Numbered from the stretch's first letter, positions 35,120-44,351 are shown. The stretch is 64,000 bases of DNA from Pyrinomonadaceae bacterium (GCA_030841105.1 JAVEDE010000121.1:1-64000); one strand, 5' to 3'. A program made the numbers and translations. Notes: generated by a model from the letters alone, not told the origin.

Positions 35120-37591
35120 TTGCGAACGCTGCTACAGGATTTGCGCTACGGTTTTCGGATGCTCTGGAAGAGTCCGGGGTTCACGCTGGTGACGGTGCTG
35201 GCGCTCGCCTTAGGCATCGGGGCGAACACGGCGATCTTCTCGGTCGTCAACACGGTGCTCCTGCGCCCGTTGCCCTTCGAGCGGCCGGAGCAACTCGTCT
35301 TGCTCTGGGAGACGCACCCGTTCGGCAAGCAACTCGGCTACGAACACTTGCCCGGCTCGACCGCCAACTTCACAGACTGGCGACGCCAGCAGAGCGAACT
35401 CTTTGAAGGCATGGCCGCACTCGATTCGTGGAACGTCGCGCTGACGGGGCGCGACGAGCCGCAACGTCTGACGGGCGTCAAGGCGTCGGCCAACCTCTTC
35501 TCGCTGCTGCGCGTCGAGCCTGCGGCGGGGCGCGGCTTCCTCGCCGAAGACGAACGGCCGGGCGCGAACCGCGTCGTCGTCATCAGCCACGGCTTGTGGC
35601 AGCGTCGCTTCGGCTCAGACCCTTCGGTCTTGAATCAAACGCTCACGCTCGACGGCGACAGTTACACAGTCGTCGGCATCATGCCCGCCGATGTCACCTT
35701 CCCGCAGGACATGGGACTGCCCGCCTTCTTCGACTTCAGCGCGAAGACCGATCTGTGGACGCCCTACGTGTTGACTGACAAAGAGACGCAGAACCGCGGC
35801 AGTCATCACATCGCGGTCGTTGGGCGACTCAAAGAGGGCGTCAGCCGTGCGCAGGCCGAGACGCAGTTGAACAACCTCGCGCAGCAACTCGAAGCGCAGT
35901 ACCCCGATGACAACAAAGACTGGCGCGTCGCGGCCGTCTCGCTGCACGAACAGGTGGTGGGCAAGAGTCGTCTCGCGATCTTGATCTTACTCGGCGCGGT
36001 CGGCTTCGTGCTCTTGATCGCGTGCGCCAACGTCGCCAACCTTCTGTTAGCGCGCGCGACGGCGCGGCAGAAGGAGATCGCCATCCGCACCGCGCTCGGC
36101 GCGACCCGCTGGCGCGTCGTGCGGCAAATGTTGACGGAGAGCGTGCTGCTCGCGCTCGTCGGCGGCATGCTCGGCGTCTGGCTGGCGATGTGGGGCGTGG
36201 ACTTGCTGGTCGCGCTCAGTCCCGGCAATTTGCCGCGCCCCGCAGAGATCGGCATTGACCGGCGCGTGCTCGGCTACACGCTGCTCATCTCGCTTGCGAC
36301 GGGCGTCCTCTTCGGCCTGCTGCCCGCGCTTCACAGTTCGCGTCCCGATTTTAACGATGCGTTGAAGGAGGGCGGGCGCAGCGGCAGCGCGAGTCCGCGC
36401 CGCCAGCGCGCGCGCAGTCTGCTCGTCGTCTCGGAAGTCGCGCTCGCGCTCATCCTGCTCATCAGCGCGGGTCTGCTGCTCAAGAGTTTCGTCAGCCTGC
36501 AAAACGTGCAGCCCGGCTTCATGCCCGACAACCTCCTGACCGTCGAGATCGGACTGCCCGAACAGAAGTACCCGGATGACAAATTGATCGCGGATTTTTA
36601 CCGCCAGTTGATCGCGCGCGTTCAAGCTCTGCCGGGCGTCGCTGCGGTCGGCGCGGTGTCGCACCTGCCCTTGAGCGGCGCGGAGGAGATTGACGGCTTC
36701 TCCGTCGAGGGTCGCCCCGATGCGAACGAAACCGGATTCACGCAGTCGGCCGACTTCCGCGTCGTCGCGCCCGACTACTTTCGCGCGATGGGGATTCCGC
36801 TCCTGCGCGGTCGTCCCTTCGACGCGCGCGACCGCTCGGACGCACCCGGCGTCATGATCATTGACGAGGCTTTCGCGCGCCGCTTCTTCCCCGGCGAAGA
36901 CCCGCTCGGCAAGCGCGTTGACGAAGACGGCTCGCGCACCCGCCACTCGTTCTTCCAAGTGATCGGCGTCGCCGGGAGCGTCAAGCATTCGGGCTTGAGC
37001 GCGGAGTCGCGCCCGACGATGTATGTCTCTTACGAACAGAGCGGCTGGCTCAACATGACGCTCACGGTGCGCGTCGCCGCGGGCGACCCGGCGAATCTGG
37101 CGGCAGCCGTGCGTAGGGAAGTGTCGGCGGTTGACAAGGATCAGCCGGTGACGAAAATCTCGACGATGGCCGAGACGTTCGCGCGCGCGGTCGCGCCGCA
37201 ACGTTTCAACATGCTGCTCCTCGGCATCTTCGCCGCCGTCGCCATGATCCTCGCGACGGTCGGCATCTACGGCGTCATCTCCTACACGGTCTCGCAGCGT
37301 TCGCGCGAGATGGGCATCCGCATCGCGCTCGGCGCGTCGCGCCGCGACATTCTGAAACTCGTCGTCGGGCAGGCGATGTTGATGGCCTTGGTCGGCGTCG
37401 GCGTCGGCTTGGCGGGCGCGCTCGCGCTGACGAGGTTCATGTCCGGTCTGCTCTACGGCGTGTCGGCGACCGATCCGCTCATCTTCGTCTCGATCTCGCT
37501 CTTGCTCGCGGCGGTCGCGCTCGTCGCCAGCTATCTTCCGGCGCGCCGCGCGATGAAGGTTGATCCGATCATCGCGCTTCACTATGAATAA
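35120..37591 (+). CDS. ADOP-type ABC permease 3 (MacB/FtsX family)
   Basis: An 823-residue duplicated permease: DLRYGFRMLWKSPGFTLVTV at the start, MacB-like periplasmic domain, FtsX unit at about 285-440 and again from about 697. The start is TTG 35120, chosen because AGGAG (35108-35112) lies seven bases before it; a TTG at 35078 inside the upstream gene has no such site. Its 5' end is 96% identical in DNA to that of permease 1 although the proteins diverge strongly further on, which suggests gene conversion or a recent partial duplication. Confidence 0.92.
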   Translation: MRTLLQDLRYGFRMLWKSPGFTLVTVLALALGIGANTAIFSVVNTVLLRPLPFERPEQLVLLWETHPFGKQLGYEHLPGSTANFTDWRRQQSELFEGMAALDSWNVALTGRDEPQRLTGVKASANLFSLLRVEPAAGRGFLAEDERPGANRVVVISHGLWQRRFGSDPSVLNQTLTLDGDSYTVVGIMPADVTFPQDMGLPAFFDFSAKTDLWTPYVLTDKETQNRGSHHIAVVGRLKEGVSRAQAETQLNNLAQQLEAQYPDDNKDWRVAAVSLHEQVVGKSRLAILILLGAVGFVLLIACANVANLLLARATARQKEIAIRTALGATRWRVVRQMLTESVLLALVGGMLGVWLAMWGVDLLVALSPGNLPRPAEIGIDRRVLGYTLLISLATGVLFGLLPALHSSRPDFNDALKEGGRSGSASPRRQRARSLLVVSEVALALILLISAGLLLKSFVSLQNVQPGFMPDNLLTVEIGLPEQKYPDDKLIADFYRQLIARVQALPGVAAVGAVSHLPLSGAEEIDGFSVEGRPDANETGFTQSADFRVVAPDYFRAMGIPLLRGRPFDARDRSDAPGVMIIDEAFARRFFPGEDPLGKRVDEDGSRTRHSFFQVIGVAGSVKHSGLSAESRPTMYVSYEQSGWLNMTLTVRVAAGDPANLAAAVRREVSAVDKDQPVTKISTMAETFARAVAPQRFNMLLLGIFAAVAMILATVGIYGVISYTVSQRSREMGIRIALGASRRDILKLVVGQAMLMALVGVGVGLAGALALTRFMSGLLYGVSATDPLIFVSISLLLAAVALVASYLPARRAMKVDPIIALHYE

Positions 37592-37620
37592 AGAATGGAA
37601 TAGCAAAGAAGGTTTGAGTT

Positions 37621-38604
37621 ATGACTAAGAAACTTTTTAACAAACTGTCGTTATTGTCAGTCTTCACAGTCGCAATATGTTTATGCGTCTCCGCTGTGGT
37701 GGCGGCGCAGGAGAAGAAGACCACGACGAAGAAGGCGGATCAGGATCACGTCCAGATCAACGGCAGCAGTTTGCGCTGGGAGCATCGCAGCGGCGACGAT
37801 GGGACGGACATCACTTTGTCTTCGAAGAACGTTGAATTTAACGACGACTACACGGACGTGGAACGCATCACGTCGGGCGACGGCTATTTCCGTCTCTCGG
37901 AGACGCGTGGTGGTGTCGTGCGGCGGCTCGACATCGCGCCGGGCGCGGACGGCGTGCTCAAGCGCGAGTATTGGGAGCGCGGCGCATCTCATTCGTTTGA
38001 CGACGGCGCGCGCAAGTGGCTCGCGCGGCTACTGTCCGAGACGGTGGCCGGGAGCGGCTACGACGCGGAGGCGCGCGTCGGGCGCATTCTCCGGCGCGGC
38101 GGCGCAAACGCCGTGCTCGCGGAGATCGCGCGGCTCAAAAACGACTACGCGCGTCGCGTCTATTCGACCGCGCTCGTCGAACGCGGTAATTTGAGCGACG
38201 CGCAATTGGCGAAGTTGCTCACGCAGAACGCGAAAGCGATGGCCTCCGATTACGAGAAGGCCACGCTGCTCATTTACGTCTTGAAAAACAATCTGGCGGA
38301 CGCGGGCGTGCGCGCGGCCTTCTTCGAGACGGCGGGCACGCTCTCGTCGGACTACGAGCGCGGGCGCGTCCTCGCCGTACTCTTGAAGCGGAGCGACGTG
38401 TCAGCGGAGACGCTCCTGCTCACGCTCAGGGCGACGCGCGGCATGAGTTCGGATTTCGAAAAGGCGAACGTGCTGATCCGCGCGGCGCGAACTGACGCGG
38501 CCGACGAGTCCGTGCGTGCCGCGATCATTGAGGCGGCGCACACGCTCTCGTCCGATTACGAACGCGGGCGCGTGCTCACGGTCGTCACGAAAAAGTCTCT
38601 GTGA
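37621..38604 (+). CDS. Secreted protein with five ~34-residue SDYE repeats
   Basis: A 327-residue protein with a signal peptide (about residues 1-29, ending VVAAQ). An N-terminal ~100-residue domain (DHVQINGSSLRWEHRSGDDG) looks beta-rich. The C-terminal half carries five helical repeats with the core SDYERGRVL at about residues 175, 210, 244, 278 and 311, a spacing of 33-35, forming presumably an alpha-solenoid. Similar repeats occur in secreted or BlaR-like proteins of Acidobacteria and myxobacteria, function unknown. It follows the third permease by 29 bp and so belongs to the transporter operon. A periplasmic sensor or accessory subunit is an inference. Confidence 0.75.
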   Translation: MTKKLFNKLSLLSVFTVAICLCVSAVVAAQEKKTTTKKADQDHVQINGSSLRWEHRSGDDGTDITLSSKNVEFNDDYTDVERITSGDGYFRLSETRGGVVRRLDIAPGADGVLKREYWERGASHSFDDGARKWLARLLSETVAGSGYDAEARVGRILRRGGANAVLAEIARLKNDYARRVYSTALVERGNLSDAQLAKLLTQNAKAMASDYEKATLLIYVLKNNLADAGVRAAFFETAGTLSSDYERGRVLAVLLKRSDVSAETLLLTLRATRGMSSDFEKANVLIRAARTDAADESVRAAIIEAAHTLSSDYERGRVLTVVTKKSL

Positions 38605-38734
38605 AGCGGTCGCCGTGCGACGCCCGCGACAGGTCGAACGCACGCCGGGTGATTTAAGTTGCGTTTGAGTGAAATGTTAGGATTACAATGCCGCGTGCGA
38701 AGGCGTTGCGGCCGTTTGCCTCTCACTTAAACGT

Positions 38735-40108
38735 ATGAAGACTCACGAAGCATCCACCCCCCGCGTGCTCGTTGCGGACGATCAGCCCGACGTGCTCGAA
38801 GCCCTGCGCCTGCTGTTGAAGGGCGAAGGCTACCGGATCGAGGCCGTCACCTCGCCGCCCGCCGTGCTCGCCGCGATCAAGTCGTCCGAGTTCGACCTGC
38901 TCTTGATTGATCTCAACTACACGCGCGACACCACCTCCGGGCAAGAGGGACTCGACCTGCTCTCGCGCATTCAGGCGATTGACGGCACGCTCCCCGTCGT
39001 CGTGATGACGGCGTGGGGCAGCGTCGAAGTGGCGGTCGAGGCGATGCGCCGCGGCGCGCGCGACTTCATCCAGAAGCCTTGGGAGAACGCGCGCCTCCTG
39101 TCCGTGCTGCGCACGCAGATCGAACTGAGCCGCGCGCTGCGCAAAGGCCAGCGGCTCGAAGCCGAGAACAAACTTCTGCGCGACGGTCACGCGCCGCAGC
39201 GCATGATCGCCACGGCCGCGAGCATGCAGCCGGTGCTTCGCATGATCGAGAGCGTCGGCGCGTCGGACGCAAACGTCCTTGTGACGGGCGCGAACGGCAC
39301 GGGCAAGGAAGTGGTGGCGCAGACGCTACACGCCGTCTCGCCGCGCGCCGCGAAGACGATGGTCACGGTCAACGTCGGCGCTCTCTCCGAGGGCACGTTC
39401 GAGTCGGAGTTGTTCGGCCACGTCAAGGGCGCGTTCACCGATGCGAAGACGGATCGCGTCGGGCGTTTCGAGTTGGCCGACGGCGGCACGCTCTTCCTAG
39501 ACGAGATCGCCAACGTGCCGCTCGCGCAACAGGCAAAACTTCTGCGCGTGGTGGAGACAGGCGAGTTCGAGCGAGTCGGCTCGTCGAAGACGCGCCGCGT
39601 TGACGTGCGGATACTTTCGGCGACGAACGCCGACTTGCGCGAGGAAGTCGCGGCCGGGCGGTTTCGTCAAGATTTATTGTTCCGCTTGAACACGGTCGAG
39701 ATACGCCTGCCGCCTTTGCGCGACCGCCGCGAAGACATCCCGCTTCTCGCGCACCACTTCCTCGACGCTTACGCGCGCCGCTACCGAAAATTCTTGACAA
39801 AGTTTTCCGACGACGCGACACGCGCGTTGCTTCGTTACGAGTGGCCGGGGAACGTGCGCGAGTTGGATCACGCCGTCGAGCGCGCGGTGTTGATGGCGAA
39901 GGGCGCAGTCGTCGAGGCCGCCGATCTCAACTTGCAGCCGGGGGCGGAGGCCGAGCGCGGACTCGAAGAGATGAGCCTCGATGAGGTAGAGTGCTTCCTG
40001 ATTCGCAAAACTCTCGCGCGCTGCGACGGCAACGTCGGTCAGGCGGCGGAAGCCCTCGGACTCAGCCGCAGCGCGCTCTACCGCCGACTCCAACGTTACG
40101 GCTTATGA
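38735..40108 (+). CDS. Sigma-54-dependent response regulator, NtrC family
   Basis: A 457-residue regulator. The receiver domain has acidic D15/D16, phosphoacceptor D59, T92 and K114. The AAA+ domain has Walker A GANGTGKE (about 185-192), GAFTDA (232-237) in place of the canonical GAFTGA, and Walker B LFLDEI (253-258). A Fis-type helix-turn-helix ends the protein (VGQAAEALGLSRSALYRRL). The protein is expected to activate sigma-54 promoters after phosphorylation by the kinase encoded next. The GAFTDA variant is seen in some family members; whether it still contacts sigma-54 is open. Possible promoter: TACAAT at 38684-38689. It lies right after the ADOP cluster and probably controls it. Confidence 0.93.
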   Translation: MKTHEASTPRVLVADDQPDVLEALRLLLKGEGYRIEAVTSPPAVLAAIKSSEFDLLLIDLNYTRDTTSGQEGLDLLSRIQAIDGTLPVVVMTAWGSVEVAVEAMRRGARDFIQKPWENARLLSVLRTQIELSRALRKGQRLEAENKLLRDGHAPQRMIATAASMQPVLRMIESVGASDANVLVTGANGTGKEVVAQTLHAVSPRAAKTMVTVNVGALSEGTFESELFGHVKGAFTDAKTDRVGRFELADGGTLFLDEIANVPLAQQAKLLRVVETGEFERVGSSKTRRVDVRILSATNADLREEVAAGRFRQDLLFRLNTVEIRLPPLRDRREDIPLLAHHFLDAYARRYRKFLTKFSDDATRALLRYEWPGNVRELDHAVERAVLMAKGAVVEAADLNLQPGAEAERGLEEMSLDEVECFLIRKTLARCDGNVGQAAEALGLSRSALYRRLQRYGL

Positions 40109-41454
40109 CGGACGGCCAGCCCACCAAATCCGCCCCCCGCGACCGGCTCAACCACGACCAGCGCATCCTCTTCATGGCCTTGGCGGGGGGCTTGCCCGGC
40201 ACGCTCATCTCGCTCATCCTCATCTGGGATCGCCCCTACACGCCGAAGGTGCAATGGACGCTCTCGCTCATCATCCTCGGCTTCTGGCTCTCGCTCGCCT
40301 TCTCTCTGCGCGGCCGCGTGGTGCGCCACCTGCAAACGCTCTCGAACCTGCTGGCCGCCATGCGCGAGGGCGACTACTCGATCCGGGCGCGCGGCGCGGG
40401 ACGTGATGACGCGCTCGGCGACGTGATGCTCGAAGTCAACGCGCTCGGCGAAACTCTGCGCGCGCAGCGACTCGGCGCGCTCGAAGCGACCGCGCTCTTA
40501 CGCACCGTGATGGGCGAAATTGACGTGGCCGTCTTCGCCTTCGACGCCGAGGCGCGACTCCGGCTCGTCAACCGCGCGGGCGAACGCTTGTTCGCGCAGC
40601 CCGCGGGTCGTCTTCTCGGTCGCACCGCCGCCGAACTCGGCCTCGAAGAGTTTCTCCATTCCGCAGACGACGCGCAGATCATCCCGAAAACTTTTCCCGG
40701 TCAGGCGGGGCGTTGGGGCGTGCGTCGCAGCACCTTCCGCGAGCGCGGCCTGCCGCACCAACTGCTCGTCCTCTCCGATCTCAGCCGCGCGCTCCGCGAA
40801 GAGGAGCGCGAAGCGTGGAAGCGACTCGTGCGCGTGCTCGGCCACGAACTGAACAACTCTCTGACGCCGATCAAATCCATCGCCGGGAGTCTGGAAAGCC
40901 TACTCGTGCGCGAGCCGCGCCCGCTCGACTGGCATGACGACATGGCGCGCGGTCTCTCTATCATCGGCTCACGCTCCGAATCCCTCAGCCGTTTCATGCA
41001 AGCCTACGCACACCTCGCGCGCCTGCCCACGCCGCGCTTCGCGCCCGTCAACGTCCACGAACTCGTGCGCCGGGTGGCCGAACTCGAAACGCGCCTGCAC
41101 GTCAAAGTCATGCCGGGAGCGGAACTGACCATACAGGCCGACGCCGATCAACTCGAACAACTGCTCATCAACTTGCAGCGCAACGCCGCCGACGCCGCGC
41201 TCGAAACGGGCGGCGGTGTCTCCGTCGGCTGGATCAAGAACACGAACCACGTCACCCTCATCATCGAGGACGAGGGGACGGGTCTCTCCAACACGGCCAA
41301 CCTCTTTGTCCCGTTCTTCACGACGAAGCCGGGCGGATCAGGCATCGGCCTCGTCCTCAGCCGCCAGATCGCAGAGGCGCACGGCGGCACGCTCACCCTC
41401 ACCAACCGCCGCCGCGGCACGGGCTGCGAAGCCCGCCTCCAACTCCCGCTTTGA
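40105..41454 (+). CDS. Sensor histidine kinase (NtrY-like)
   Basis: A 449-residue kinase whose ATG overlaps the regulator stop by four bases (ATGA). Two membrane helices (about residues 20-40 and 49-70) flank only a short loop, so there is little periplasmic domain. A HAMP region, a PAS-like domain (VFAFDAEARLRLVNRAGERLF) and the catalytic core follow: H-box LGHELNNSLTPIKS, N-box QLLINLQRNAADAA, G1 DEGTGL, F-box VPFFTTK, G2 GSGIGL. With so little outside the membrane, it may sense something in the membrane or cytoplasm, or a signal relayed by the permeases. It phosphorylates the NtrC-type regulator. Confidence 0.93.
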   Translation: MTDGQPTKSAPRDRLNHDQRILFMALAGGLPGTLISLILIWDRPYTPKVQWTLSLIILGFWLSLAFSLRGRVVRHLQTLSNLLAAMREGDYSIRARGAGRDDALGDVMLEVNALGETLRAQRLGALEATALLRTVMGEIDVAVFAFDAEARLRLVNRAGERLFAQPAGRLLGRTAAELGLEEFLHSADDAQIIPKTFPGQAGRWGVRRSTFRERGLPHQLLVLSDLSRALREEEREAWKRLVRVLGHELNNSLTPIKSIAGSLESLLVREPRPLDWHDDMARGLSIIGSRSESLSRFMQAYAHLARLPTPRFAPVNVHELVRRVAELETRLHVKVMPGAELTIQADADQLEQLLINLQRNAADAALETGGGVSVGWIKNTNHVTLIIEDEGTGLSNTANLFVPFFTTKPGGSGIGLVLSRQIAEAHGGTLTLTNRRRGTGCEARLQLPL

Positions 41455-41705
41455 AGTTTGATAAAGGGAACGCCACGAATTGATCCGAACCTGCTTCCAA
41501 CTCTCCGCAGTTGAAAAACTCGTTGACTTCGCCGCGTTGATTCATTTAACTTGAATTAGCTGTTCTTCACACTCGAAGGACGCCCTTTAGCCTCAACAAA
41601 AAATCAATGCGGGCGTCTCTTGCCTCGCCGCCTTGCCGCCCGCGACATGCGTTTCACCTGCTCGAACCCCCGCCGAGACCTATCAACGAAGGAAATTTAT
41701 CGAAC

Positions 41706-42143
41706 ATGACTCCCGTGCTCAGTCTCCTCGAAGCGAGGGTGCGTTCGCTCTTAATCGAGCGGCGCAGGTTCGCGCGACGCAAGGCCAGTTTCGCCGTGAG
41801 CCTCCCCGTCGGCGTCTCCGTCCCGAACGAACATCTAGACCCGGAGGCCGAAGAATATCCGAACCCGATCATGGGGCGCACGCGCGACTTGAGCGAAACC
41901 GGCCTCTCGCTGCTGCTGCCCTCGCTCAGCCTCGGACGCGAACAGATCAGCGCGGCAAACTTCCCCCTGCGCCTCGTGCTCTCGCTGCCGGGCGGCGTCG
42001 CCGTCTTGCAAGCGGTCGCGGTGCGCGCCGAAGCGGTTGACGCCAACGAAGCGGAGCGCGGCTTCCTCATCGGCGCGCGCATCGAGAAAATGAGCGAACG
42101 GGATCGCAAGCGTTATCTGGCTCTCTTGAAGTCACTGGATTGA
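41706..42143 (+). CDS. PilZ-domain protein
   Basis: A 145-residue protein. The c-di-GMP binding signature is present: RRRFARRKA (RxxxR, about residues 17-25) and later DLSETGLSL (D/NxSxxG, about 61-69). The ATG is preceded by GAAGGA. The frame extends 33 codons upstream without any family features, so it is not used. A single-domain PilZ protein of this size probably acts as a c-di-GMP receptor that regulates motility or envelope functions. Binding requires testing. Confidence 0.85.
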   Translation: MTPVLSLLEARVRSLLIERRRFARRKASFAVSLPVGVSVPNEHLDPEAEEYPNPIMGRTRDLSETGLSLLLPSLSLGREQISAANFPLRLVLSLPGGVAVLQAVAVRAEAVDANEAERGFLIGARIEKMSERDRKRYLALLKSLD

Positions 42144-42212
42144 TCTAAACGCCGACAAGTGTGAAGGGCATTTGAAAACCTTCACCACTGAGTCGCGTAG
42201 TCGCAGAGTCGG

Positions 42213-42247
42213 ACGCGGAGAGTTGAACGTCATTCAACTCTCCACGT
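42213..42247 (+). terminator. Hairpin downstream of the PilZ gene
   Basis: Arms 42217-42227 (GGAGAGTTGAA) and 42233-42243 are exact complements; pairing extends after a C-A mismatch. It lies ~70 bases after the stop codon. The T tract is weak (CGTTTC). Confidence 0.45.
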
Positions 42248-42354
42248 TTCTGCGCGTATTCTCCCCGACTCCATGGCGAAGGTGTTTGCATCGGGGAGTC
42301 TTGAAGATATAGTGATTCGTTCAAACTAATTCACGAATTGAGCGATGACAGGGC

Positions 42355-43524
42355 TTGATAGAAAAGGACGTGATCATCATCGGCGGCGGGGCGGCCGGAC
42401 TCTTCTGCGCGTTTGAGGCGGCCAAGCGCGGGCGCAGGGTGCTGGTCTTGGAGCACGCCGGGCAGGTCGGCAAAAAGATCGCCATCTCCGGCGGCGGGCG
42501 TTGCAACTTCACCAACCTGCACACGACGGCGGCCAACTTCATCTCCGCCAACCCGCACTTCGCCAAGTCCGCGCTCGCGCGCTACACGCCCGCCGACTTC
42601 ATCGCGCTCGTCGAGCGACACGGTATCGCCTTCCACGAAAAAAAACTGGGGCAGTTGTTCTGCGACGGCAGTTCGCGCCAGATCATCAACCTGCTGCTGG
42701 CCGAATGCGCCGACGCGCAGGTCGAGATTCGTTGCGACTGCCGCGTGCGGCGAGTTAAGCGCACAGACAAGTTTCGCGTGGAGACAGAGCAGGGAAGTTT
42801 CTCGTCTGACTCACTCGTCGTCGCAACGGGCGGCCTCTCCATCCCGCAACTCGGCGCGACCGACTTCGGTTATCAACTGGCGCGGCAGTTCGATTTGCGG
42901 ATCGAGCCGACGCGCCCCGCGCTCGTCCCGCTGACCCTGCCCTCAGAGACGCAGGCGCGCTTCACGGACTTGAGCGGCGTGTCGCTCGACGCGCTTGCCG
43001 AGTGCGGAGGCGCGTCGTTTCGCGAAAACATACTCGTCACGCACCGCGGCCTGAGCGGCCCCGCCATCCTGCAAGTCTCTTCCTACTGGCAGCGCGGCGA
43101 AACGATCAGCCTCAACCTTTTGCCCGACACGGACGCGCGCTCGCTCCTCTCCGAACAACAACAGACGGAGAGCGAGTTGGCGACCGTGCTCGGCCGCCAA
43201 CTGCCGCGTCGCTTCGCGCAGGCTTGGTGCAAGTTGTACGCGCCCCCGAAATCGCTCCGCCAGTTTTCGGAGCGCGAGATCAACGCGCTCGCCGATAAAC
43301 TTGAACGCTGGCAGATCACACCCGCCGGGACGGAAGGCTACAAGAAGGCGGAGGTGACGGCGGGCGGCGTCTCGACCGCGGAACTCTCTTCGCGCACGTT
43401 GGAGGCGAAGCGCGTCCCCGGCCTCTACTTCGTCGGCGAAGTGGTTGACGTGACCGGCCAACTCGGCGGCTATAATTTTCAGTGGGCGTGGGCTTCCGGT
43501 TACGCCGCCGGGCAGTTTGCTTAA
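42355..43524 (+). CDS. HI0933/YhiN-type NAD(P)/FAD oxidoreductase
   Basis: A 389-residue flavoprotein. The dinucleotide-binding start VIIIGGGAAGLFCAFEAAKRG is followed by GKKIAISGGGRCNFTN, typical of the HI0933/BaiN family. VVATGGLSIPQLGATDFGY and the C-terminal VAGEVVDVTGQLGGYN-like segment (GEVVDVTGQLGGYNFQWAW, about residues 362-380) confirm it. The chosen start is TTG 42355; a GTG three codons on is an alternative. It likely carries FAD and reduces an unknown substrate. Its stop and the stop of the convergent DoxX gene share the tetranucleotide TTAA. Confidence 0.88.
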   Translation: MIEKDVIIIGGGAAGLFCAFEAAKRGRRVLVLEHAGQVGKKIAISGGGRCNFTNLHTTAANFISANPHFAKSALARYTPADFIALVERHGIAFHEKKLGQLFCDGSSRQIINLLLAECADAQVEIRCDCRVRRVKRTDKFRVETEQGSFSSDSLVVATGGLSIPQLGATDFGYQLARQFDLRIEPTRPALVPLTLPSETQARFTDLSGVSLDALAECGGASFRENILVTHRGLSGPAILQVSSYWQRGETISLNLLPDTDARSLLSEQQQTESELATVLGRQLPRRFAQAWCKLYAPPKSLRQFSEREINALADKLERWQITPAGTEGYKKAEVTAGGVSTAELSSRTLEAKRVPGLYFVGEVVDVTGQLGGYNFQWAWASGYAAGQFA

Positions 43525-43934
43525 AGGGCTTGAGGCGGGCGATGCGAACTCGCGTTGCGTCCGACGCTGCCGCCGCTCGTAAACCAGTAAGCCCAGAGCA
43601 TGAGCACGGCTTGCAGCGGCAGTCTGAGCCACAGGGCGGCGGGCGCGAGGTCTGGGAAGAGTTGCGGGTTGAGCGCCATGTGAACGTTGGCGGGGAACAC
43701 GGCGGCCAGCAGGGCGATCAAGCCCCATGCGGCGAGGCGCGTGTACTTCGGGACGAGCAGCAGCACTCCGAGAGCGACTTCAAAGAAACCGCTGAGGTAG
43801 ACGAGGAAGAGATGCCAAGGCAAACTAGGCGGCATCATCCGCAAGTAAAACGCGGGGTTGATGAAGTGATACAACCCTCCCAGCACGAACAGCAGGCCGA
43901 ACACGTAGCACATCACGAGTTTTAGTATTCGCAT
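43521..43934 (-). CDS. DoxX-family membrane protein
   Basis: A 137-residue protein with four membrane helices; LFVLGGLYHFINPAFY and YLSGFFEVALGVLLLVPKYTRLAAWG are typical of DoxX/DoxD-like proteins. ATG 43934 is taken; an earlier GTG in the same frame would overlap the divergent gene. These proteins are electron-transport or redox-associated membrane proteins of poorly known role. Its 3' end overlaps the flavoprotein gene by four bases. Confidence 0.82.
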   Translation of the reverse strand: MRILKLVMCYVFGLLFVLGGLYHFINPAFYLRMMPPSLPWHLFLVYLSGFFEVALGVLLLVPKYTRLAAWGLIALLAAVFPANVHMALNPQLFPDLAPAALWLRLPLQAVLMLWAYWFTSGGSVGRNASSHRPPQAL

Positions 43935-43973
43935 TTCTAAATCTTGGCCGAGCAACTTTTCAGAAGGGGCGAC

Positions 43974-44279
43974 ATGTATCTCATTCAACTATTGCTGCCG
44001 CTGTACGACAACGAGGGCGAGGCTTTCGCACAGGACGTTTACGACCGCGTGCGTGACGAGTTGATAAAAAAGTTCGGCGGCGTCACGGCCTTTCGCAGTT
44101 CGCCGGCGGAGGGAATCTGGAAAGAGGGCGGGCAGATCAGCCGCGACGCGATCATCATCTTTGAAGTCATGACCAAAGAACTCGCGCGCGAATGGTGGAC
44201 GACGTATCGCGTCGAACTTGAGTCGCGTTTCCGGCAGGAGAAGATGATCGTGCGCGCGTCCCGCATCGAACAGTTATAA
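43974..44279 (+). CDS. Small conserved protein of unknown function
   Basis: A 101-residue soluble protein (MYLIQLLLPLYDNEGEAF at the start) with predicted alternating strands and helices. GAAGGGG lies before ATG 43974. The sequence WKEGGQISRDAIIIFEVM resembles an alpha/beta barrel-type monooxygenase fold (dimeric ferredoxin-like), but this is a weak impression. It is divergent from the DoxX gene by 39 bp, which may mean shared control. Its stop codon lies in the first unit of a 20-bp tandem repeat. Confidence 0.7.
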   Translation: MYLIQLLLPLYDNEGEAFAQDVYDRVRDELIKKFGGVTAFRSSPAEGIWKEGGQISRDAIIIFEVMTKELAREWWTTYRVELESRFRQEKMIVRASRIEQL

Positions 44280-44351
44280 CGACGCGCAATCAATTATGAC
44301 AACGCTGAGTCAGCTATGACGACGCGCTGCTAGTTATGACAACGCGCGGGG
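44274..44351 (+). repeat. Four 20-bp tandem repeats beginning in a stop codon
   Basis: Units start at 44274, 44294, 44314 and 44334 with the core TTATGACRACGCGC followed by six variable bases. The first unit contains the last codon and TAA of the upstream gene. No spacer-repeat pattern, hence not a CRISPR. Confidence 0.75.

Noticed and set aside
42345-42360. ATG 42345 as start for the flavoprotein
   Set aside because: It is out of frame and runs into a stop codon; the in-frame start is TTG 42355.
44274-44351. Possible CRISPR array
   Set aside because: The repeats are contiguous 20-bp units without unique spacers, and no cas1/cas2 is present; the Cas4-like genes are 30 kb away.
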